From: JAUPTX01 sp964550665
GTDB lineage: Bacteria > Patescibacteriota > Minisyncoccia > Phycocordibacterales > CSBR16-119
Reading direction: 5' to 3'
Length of the DNA: 26,265 nucleotides
Assembly: GCA_964550665.1 (NCBI GenBank)
Contig: CAZJZW010000008.1
Coordinates: 1-26,265 of the forward strand
In this document: positions 22,361 to 26,265 of the stretch, in pieces
How the letters are laid out: every line of letters begins with the position of its first letter
How positions within the stretch are numbered: position 1 is the stretch's first letter
The notes under the pieces: model-generated
What the model was told of the DNA's origin: nothing
Database searches by the model: none
The model's input: the letters and a program-made list of their open reading frames with translations, nothing else
Translations under genes and position numbers: made by a program

Positions 22361-24566
22361 CTTCTCTAAAATCTTTATCGCTATCGTTTTCATAATCATT
22401 CGGTAAGTTACTTCCTCCGTTTACTAATATTTCTCTAGCTTTCGATCCATTTGCTTCTCCAACAACACCCGCTTGTTCGAGTTCATCAATAAGTCTAGCG
22501 GCTCTCGAATATCCGATCTTCAATCTCCTTTGAAGATATGAAGTCGAAGCTTTTTTACTACTAACAACAATCGCTCTCGCTTCTTCGAACAAGTCGTCTT
22601 GATCACCATCACTTAAGTCTCCACTATCAAAAATAGTAGATTCTCGACTAATACCAACTTCACTGAGGTTAATATCGTCAGGAAGTTCATCCTTATATTG
22701 ATTTTTTAAATATCCTGCAACTTTCTTTACTTCATCTTCAGAGATGTATGCACATTGGATTCTTTCCGGTTGGTTCATGTCGCCGGAAGAGTATAGCATA
22801 TCTCCGGCACCGAGAAGTTTTTCAGCACCCGCTGCATCGAGGATTGTTCGTGAATCTATCTGAGAAGATACTTGAAGAGCGATTCTAGCCGGAACGTTGG
22901 CCTTAATAAGTCCAGTAATAACGTTGACTGATGGACGTTGAGTTGAAAGGATAAGATGGATGCCAACAGCTCGAGACATTTGCGCAAGGCGAACGATTCC
23001 AGCCTCGAGTTCTCTTGGATAGCTCATCATAATATCAGCAAGCTCATCGATAATAACGATGATGTAAGGCATATTTTCCATCTCTTCGTCATCTGCTTTC
23101 TTTTTGTTGTAGGATTCGATATCTCTAACAGCATGACCTTCTAAAATATCGTATCGTCTTTCCATTTCTCCAACAGCCCACTTAAGTGAGATGATTGCTT
23201 TTTTGGGCTCAGTGATAACTGGTGTTAAAAGGTGAGGGATATTGTTGTATAGAGTAAGTTCAACTCTTTTAGGGTCGATCATAATAAACCGTAGGTCCTG
23301 TGGCCCATTTCTATAAATGAGGGATGTGATAAGCGCGTGAACAGCAACAGACTTACCAGCACCAGTTGCCCCGGCGATAATAAGGTGAGGCATTTTAGCT
23401 ATATTGGCGTAATGTGCTTTTCCGGTGACGCTTTTACCGAGAGCTACAGTTAGAGGCTTCGGATTTTTTTGGAAAATCTCTTCGGATATCAGAGACCGGA
23501 TATCGACGAGAGCTTTGACTTGGTTCGGGATTTCTACACCAACAAGTGATTGCCCTGGAATCGGAGCTTCGATTCTGATTGCTTTTGCAGCGAGTGCTAG
23601 ACGGAGCTCATTTGAAAGCGCACCGATTTTAGCAAGTCTGACACCTTGGGCAGGTTTGAGTGAGTATCTGGTAACAGTTGGTCCGATAGTTACTTCATCC
23701 ATCTCAACATCAATACCAAAGTTTGCCAATGTTCTTTTGATAATGACTGAATTTGCTTTAATATCTCCTGTTACAACCTTGTCATTATTTTTATTGAGAA
23801 GTGAAAGTGGGGGAGCTTTGTATTCTTCAGAAGATTTAAAATTTGCCATCATTCCAAGACCATCCTTGTCTTCTTTTATAGGAGCTTGTGGTTTTGGCAT
23901 TGGTTCTTCCTCTGGCACTTCTTCTGGCTCAAGATCTTCATCTATTTCATCTTCATAAAATTCATCAACCTCCTCTCCAGTTTCTTCTGTTTTTTCTTTT
24001 CTACCAAAAATCTTTCCGAAAAATCCACCGATAGATTTAAGACTCAATCTTTCTTCGAAAAGTAAAATAAGAGAGATGAAAACCAGAGCGAGCAAAAAGA
24101 GGGCAGCGATATAGACATCGAAAAGTTTTAGAAAAGGCCAAGCAGAGATTCTGCCCAAAGCCCCAGCGTTATCTACTCCAGCAACGATACTGATAAATCC
24201 GAGCCCTGAAAGTAAAAACAAAAGAGAAGCAACAACATTAACAATACCCATCTTCTGTTTTTCTACTTTTGCCATCGACAAACCAACAAGCATCAAAATT
24301 ATCGGTAGTAGGGCATAGCCGACACCAAATAGTTTTTTGAGATTCTTAAACGTGAAGTCTCCCGCAACTCCGGCCGCGCCAAATCCAGCTAATATAAAAA
24401 ATAGTGAAAAAACAAAAAGCACAACAACCAAAATAGTTTGTTTTGTTTCTGGTCTAAGGCCCACGCCAAAAAGCTCAGATTCTTCATAATCCTCATTTTT
24501 CGATACTCGTTTTTTTACACCCTCTTTTTTTGTCTGTAGTTTATTTTTGATTGGTTTTCTTCCCAT
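22329..24566 (-). CDS. ftsK: DNA translocase FtsK/SpoIIIE
   Basis: Septum-anchored hexameric motor that pumps chromosomal DNA during division. It has 745 residues. Four membrane helices lie at about 43-66, 83-99, 107-130 and 150-171. A short acidic, proline-containing linker (about 190-250) follows, much shorter than in E. coli FtsK and closer to SpoIIIE. The motor has Walker A GATGAGKS (399-406), the DPKRVELTLYNNIPHLLTPV segment and Walker B YIIVIIDELADI (501-512), then STQRPSVNVITGLIKANVPARIALQVSS. The gamma winged helix (about 675-735: SSKKASTSYLQRRLKIGYSRAARLIDELEQAGVV) would read KOPS/SRS-like polar DNA sequences. An acidic tail follows. An extended -10 (TGaTACAAT) ends 10 nt before the ATG. 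First gene of an operon with recA and efp. Confidence 0.97.
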   Translation of the reverse strand: MGRKPIKNKLQTKKEGVKKRVSKNEDYEESELFGVGLRPETKQTILVVVLFVFSLFFILAGFGAAGVAGDFTFKNLKKLFGVGYALLPIILMLVGLSMAKVEKQKMGIVNVVASLLFLLSGLGFISIVAGVDNAGALGRISAWPFLKLFDVYIAALFLLALVFISLILLFEERLSLKSIGGFFGKIFGRKEKTEETGEEVDEFYEDEIDEDLEPEEVPEEEPMPKPQAPIKEDKDGLGMMANFKSSEEYKAPPLSLLNKNNDKVVTGDIKANSVIIKRTLANFGIDVEMDEVTIGPTVTRYSLKPAQGVRLAKIGALSNELRLALAAKAIRIEAPIPGQSLVGVEIPNQVKALVDIRSLISEEIFQKNPKPLTVALGKSVTGKAHYANIAKMPHLIIAGATGAGKSVAVHALITSLIYRNGPQDLRFIMIDPKRVELTLYNNIPHLLTPVITEPKKAIISLKWAVGEMERRYDILEGHAVRDIESYNKKKADDEEMENMPYIIVIIDELADIMMSYPRELEAGIVRLAQMSRAVGIHLILSTQRPSVNVITGLIKANVPARIALQVSSQIDSRTILDAAGAEKLLGAGDMLYSSGDMNQPERIQCAYISEDEVKKVAGYLKNQYKDELPDDINLSEVGISRESTIFDSGDLSDGDQDDLFEEARAIVVSSKKASTSYLQRRLKIGYSRAARLIDELEQAGVVGEANGSKAREILVNGGSNLPNDYENDSDKDFREDEEEESEKGY

Positions 24567-24576
24567 AGATGCACAT

Positions 24577-24585
24577 ATTGTATCA
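24577..24585 (-). promoter_or_regulatory. Extended -10 promoter of the ftsK-recA-efp operon
   Basis: Minus-strand TGaTACAAT with hexamer at 24577-24582, 10 nt before the ftsK ATG. A leader of about 3-4 nt is predicted. Confidence 0.55.
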
Positions 24586-24664
24586 CAAGAAACTCCACAT
24601 ACGTTGTAAATATTGTGTGTATTGCGTGTTTAACTTGACAGCTTTTTCTAAAGTGATGATTGTG

Positions 24665-24713
24665 TTTTTGTCTTTTGTCTTTTTCGGTCAAATATATATA
24701 ATGGACAAAAATA
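24665..24713 (+). promoter_or_regulatory. Promoter and candidate operator of the winged-helix gene
   Basis: TTGTCT (24675-24680), 16 nt, TATAAT (24697-24702); the predicted start is near 24709, 34 nt before the ATG. An inverted repeat TTTTTGTC (24665-24672) / GACAAAAA (24704-24711) brackets the promoter. The right half, GGACAAAAAT, recurs inside the gene at 25253-25262. Autoregulation is inferred. Confidence 0.55.
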
Positions 24714-24742
24714 ACCACTATTAGTTAATCTTAATAAAAGAC

Positions 24743-25606
24743 ATGGACACTAATTCCTATCAAACAGACAAAAAAGACTCAAACAAAGTCCCGGGCTTTC
24801 TCGGACAAAAGCTATCTCACGAAGCGGTCTTTATGAATATGTCTAAGAAGGCAGAGAAGATCTCTACCGCCCTTTACATGGTTACAGATTTGATCAGTGC
24901 GAACGATCCTATCAGAAACAGAATCAGAGAGTGTGGAGTCGATCTTATCGCTCAAACCAGGTCGATGTCCCACTCTTTTTCTGGAGATATATATTTTGTT
25001 ATCGCTAGGACGATAAATAAATCCTGGGAGGTTATCTCATTAGTTGAAGTGGCATCTTCTGTTGGTTTTATTTCTGATATGAATGCTCGGATTTTAAAGT
25101 CTGTTTTAATTGAACTTATCTCATCTCTTCGAGATAAACAAAAAAGGGAAAGCTTTAATCAAATAGAAGATCTAAAAATAGGGGAGAGTTTGGCTGACCA
25201 GATTTCTCTTTCAAAAAGTTTATTTGAGGTAAAAGAAGAGTCTATTTATAAAGGACAAAAATCTCCAGAAAAAATGTCTCTTATAAAGGACAAAGAAATG
25301 TCCTTTATCAATCCAAAACAAATTAAAAAACCAGAACCAGAAATCAAAGAAAAAGATGTGGCACAGATACCACCATTTTCTTATAAAGAATTTTTACCCT
25401 CTATAAATAAGCCAAAATCTAATGAAAGAAGGCCTAAAATAATAGAAATAATAAGAGAAAAAGGAGAAGTTAGTGTAAACGATATTACTACTTCTTTCCC
25501 AGATATTTCTGCCAAAACAATCCAAAGAGAACTCACTGCTCTAGTAGAAGAAAATGTCCTTAAAAGAGTTGGTGAAAAAAGATGGAGTAAATATTCTCTT
25601 ATCTAA
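24743..25606 (+). CDS. Winged-helix (DeoR-type HTH) DNA-binding protein
   Basis: 287 residues. The C-terminal about 60 residues form a clear DeoR-like winged helix: RRPKIIEIIREKGEVSVNDI, then FPDISAKTIQRELTALVEENVLKRVGEKRWSKYSL. The recognition helix is in SAKTIQRELTALVE, with the basic wing at the very end. The N-terminal about 135 residues are helical (KKAEKISTALYMVTDLISAN, DPIRNRIRECGVDLIAQ, NARILKSVLIELISSLRDKQ) and resemble a helical bundle, probably for oligomerisation or partner binding. A low-complexity linker (about 140-225) rich in K, E, P, S joins them. There is no ligand-binding sugar-phosphate domain as in true DeoR repressors. I do not recognise a named family. It is divergent from ftsK and alone in its transcript. 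Confidence 0.8.
   Translation: MDTNSYQTDKKDSNKVPGFLGQKLSHEAVFMNMSKKAEKISTALYMVTDLISANDPIRNRIRECGVDLIAQTRSMSHSFSGDIYFVIARTINKSWEVISLVEVASSVGFISDMNARILKSVLIELISSLRDKQKRESFNQIEDLKIGESLADQISLSKSLFEVKEESIYKGQKSPEKMSLIKDKEMSFINPKQIKKPEPEIKEKDVAQIPPFSYKEFLPSINKPKSNERRPKIIEIIREKGEVSVNDITTSFPDISAKTIQRELTALVEENVLKRVGEKRWSKYSLI
25283..25308. repeat. Perfect palindromic operator-like site inside the winged-helix gene
   Basis: ATAAAGGACA (25283-25292), spacer AAGAAA, TGTCCTTTAT (25299-25308): an exact 10-bp inverted repeat. A further copy of ATAAAGGACA is at 25248-25257. It lies in the codons of the low-complexity linker, where sequence is free to drift. Confidence 0.6.
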
Positions 25607-25660
25607 GAAATTCTTTAGTGTTTTTGTAATAAAACCTTTACTAGCCCGTCTCCATTATTG

Positions 25661-25730
25661 AATCGCATGTATTTTGTAAGAGAGCTCTAAAACATACGTT
25701 CTATTGTAATTTTGCTCAAAATATGCGATT
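25661..25730. repeat. Long inverted repeat (14 bp arms)
   Basis: Left arm AATCGCATgtATTTTG (25661-25676) pairs with CAAAATATGCGATT (25717-25730), with only a 2-nt bulge. The 40-nt loop contains the palindrome AGAGCTCT (25681-25688). No T-tract follows, so it is not an ordinary terminator. Confidence 0.75.
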
Positions 25731-25778
25731 ATGTAGTATCCGGTGAAGTCACAGTGTAAAGCCTGAAACTTCGCTAGG

Positions 25779-25787
25779 TTATCCACA
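25779..25787 (+). promoter_or_regulatory. Consensus DnaA box
   Basis: TTATCCACA, a perfect match to the bacterial DnaA-box consensus, in intergenic DNA. It is the only exact copy I noticed in the window. One box alone is not an origin. Confidence 0.5.
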
Positions 25788-25883
25788 AAGCTTTTTGGAG
25801 TCTTTGATTTCAAAAGGTTAAAATGGAATCCGAGTAGTTTCTCTGTTACTTTTATTTAGTAGTGTAGAACTATTCATCGGTTC

Positions 25884-25908
25884 GAAAAATAAATTGCCTT
25901 TATTTTTC
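25884..25908. repeat. AT-rich perfect hairpin
   Basis: AAAAATAAA (25885-25893) / TTTATTTTT (25899-25907), closed by G/C at 25884/25908, loop TTGCC. It lacks the GC core expected of a terminator. Confidence 0.5.
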
Positions 25909-26012
25909 TTATCGAGGAAACTTGATCATTGAAAATAAAATATAGGTTTTACGGTTTTTTCAAAAATCGTTTTAATCTTAAAATAATTTAAAAATTTTTG
26001 TGTAAACAAAAG

Positions 26013-26040
26013 TTGTTGAATCTATTTTTCATTTTAAATT
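26013..26040 (+). promoter_or_regulatory. Candidate promoter of the structured RNA/leader
   Basis: TTGTTG (26013-26018), 16 nt, TAAATT (26035-26040). The predicted start near 26047 coincides with the first stem of the structured stretch. The surrounding DNA is very AT-rich, so chance matches are likely. Confidence 0.35.
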
Positions 26041-26043
26041 CAG

Positions 26044-26220
26044 TTGGTCGGTATCCGCCGTGTCGACAAGGCAGGTACACATTTATCTTCGATAAATTGT
26101 ATGCCTTATGTTTTGGAGAATTTCAAAACGAGGTGGCGTCTTTTAAGAGATAGAAATATCTATTAAAAGTATAGAACAGAACAAGTGTGGGAGCTGTCAA
26201 TAAAAGGCAGAACCTTCACT
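26044..26220 (+). ncRNA. Multi-hairpin structured RNA or 5' leader, class unknown
   Basis: Five consecutive stem-loops in 175 bases. (1) GTCG 26047-26050 / CGAC 26064-26067. (2) GGCA, TACA, ATTTATC (26070-26087) with GATAAAT, TGTA, TGCC (26091-26105), 15 pairs with two small bulges. (3) GTTTTG 26110-26115 / CAAAAC 26124-26129. (4) CTTTTAA + AGATA (26140-26152) around a GAAA tetraloop with TATCT + TTAAAAG (26157-26169). (5) AGTG, GGG, CTGTC (26184-26198) with GGCAG, CCT, CACT (26206-26220). A possible long-range pairing is CGCC 26056-26059 / GGCG 26135-26138. It ends 26 nt before a possible ATG, so it may be the leader of the next gene. It does not match tmRNA, RNase P RNA, SRP RNA or T-box signatures that I know. 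Confidence 0.5.
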
Positions 26221-26246
26221 CTTTATTAATAACGATAATTTATATT

Positions 26247-26265
26247 ATGGTTAACACATTAAAAA
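26247..26265 (+). CDS. Possible start of the next gene (cut by window edge)
   Basis: ATG followed by codons for V-N-T-L-K before the sequence ends. A GATAAT hexamer (26234-26239) ends 7 nt upstream, similar to the -10 to ATG spacing elsewhere in the window. Too short for any identification. Confidence 0.3.

Larger units (their letters stand above)
25607..26046. other. Gene-free AT-rich region with inverted repeats and a DnaA box
   Basis: About 440 bases with no plausible reading frame. It holds a long inverted repeat, a consensus DnaA box, an AT-only hairpin, and a very AT-rich stretch (about 25930-26040). Candidates are a replication origin or a long untranslated RNA; neither is shown. Confidence 0.5.

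Noticed and set aside
25879..25886. GGTTCGAA resembling a tRNA/tmRNA T-loop
   Set aside because: No acceptor, D or anticodon stems could be placed around it on either strand, and no CCA-type end follows.
25912..25925. GAGGAAACT resembling the RNase P RNA conserved region I (also GAGGAAACC at 17639)
   Set aside because: The match to GAGGAAAGTCC breaks at the key G-T-C-C, and the partner ACAGAANNNGGCTTA region is absent on either strand.
1..26265. CRISPR arrays, insertion sequences, prophage or tRNA genes
   Set aside because: No regularly spaced direct repeats, transposase or integrase motifs, terminal repeats or cloverleaf sequences were seen.

Overview
The window looks like a scaffold from an AT-rich bacterium of the Candidate Phyla Radiation (Patescibacteria), most likely a parcubacterial lineage. 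This assignment is an inference. It rests on short spacers, almost no Shine-Dalgarno sequences, an unusual EF-P loop (QQRKP), a RecO and an AI-2E-type permease of the kind seen in such genomes, and several lineage-restricted small proteins. UGA is used as a stop (for example purA), so the Gly-recoded CPR lineages are excluded. Three runs of exactly 100 N (10536-10635, 17491-17590, 20549-20648) are scaffold gaps of unknown true size. They cut ileS/recO, tatD and efp.

Layout. 1-4260 is a thymidylate-synthesis neighbourhood: folA and thyA (minus), a small unknown gene, glyA (plus), a duplicated DUF1599-like protein (minus) and dut (plus). 4316-4822 encodes a stand-alone DnaA domain IV-like DNA-binding protein interrupted by an in-frame TAA. 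4883-17490 is dominated by aminoacyl-tRNA synthetases (argS, ileS, glyS, metG), with recO, a large surface-anchored protein, an AI-2E family permease and tatD between them, plus two small unknown minus-strand genes. The ileS product carries a complete histidine-phosphatase (RHG) domain inside its catalytic core. 17748-19129 is the rpsF-ssb-rpsR operon, preceded by a hairpin with a CCG-containing bulge that fits the S6:S18 autoregulatory leader and closed by a very strong terminator. purA follows alone and is richer in GC. 20649-24566 is a minus-strand operon ftsK - membrane protein - recA - efp. A DeoR-type winged-helix protein is transcribed divergently from ftsK. The last ~640 bp hold no gene; they contain a consensus DnaA box, a long inverted repeat, an AT-rich tract and a run of stem-loops, and end at a possible start codon.

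How it works together. GlyA supplies methylene-THF, ThyA uses it to make dTMP from dUMP, FolA recycles the dihydrofolate, and Dut supplies dUMP while removing dUTP. The rest is core information processing: tRNA charging, S6/S18/SSB, RecA/RecO repair, FtsK chromosome translocation and EF-P. No mobile element, CRISPR array, rRNA or tRNA was recognised.

Transcription signals are unusually readable. At least ten genes have an extended -10 (TGnTAnnnT). In five plus-strand genes the -10 hexamer ends exactly 6 nt before the ATG, which predicts leaderless mRNAs.
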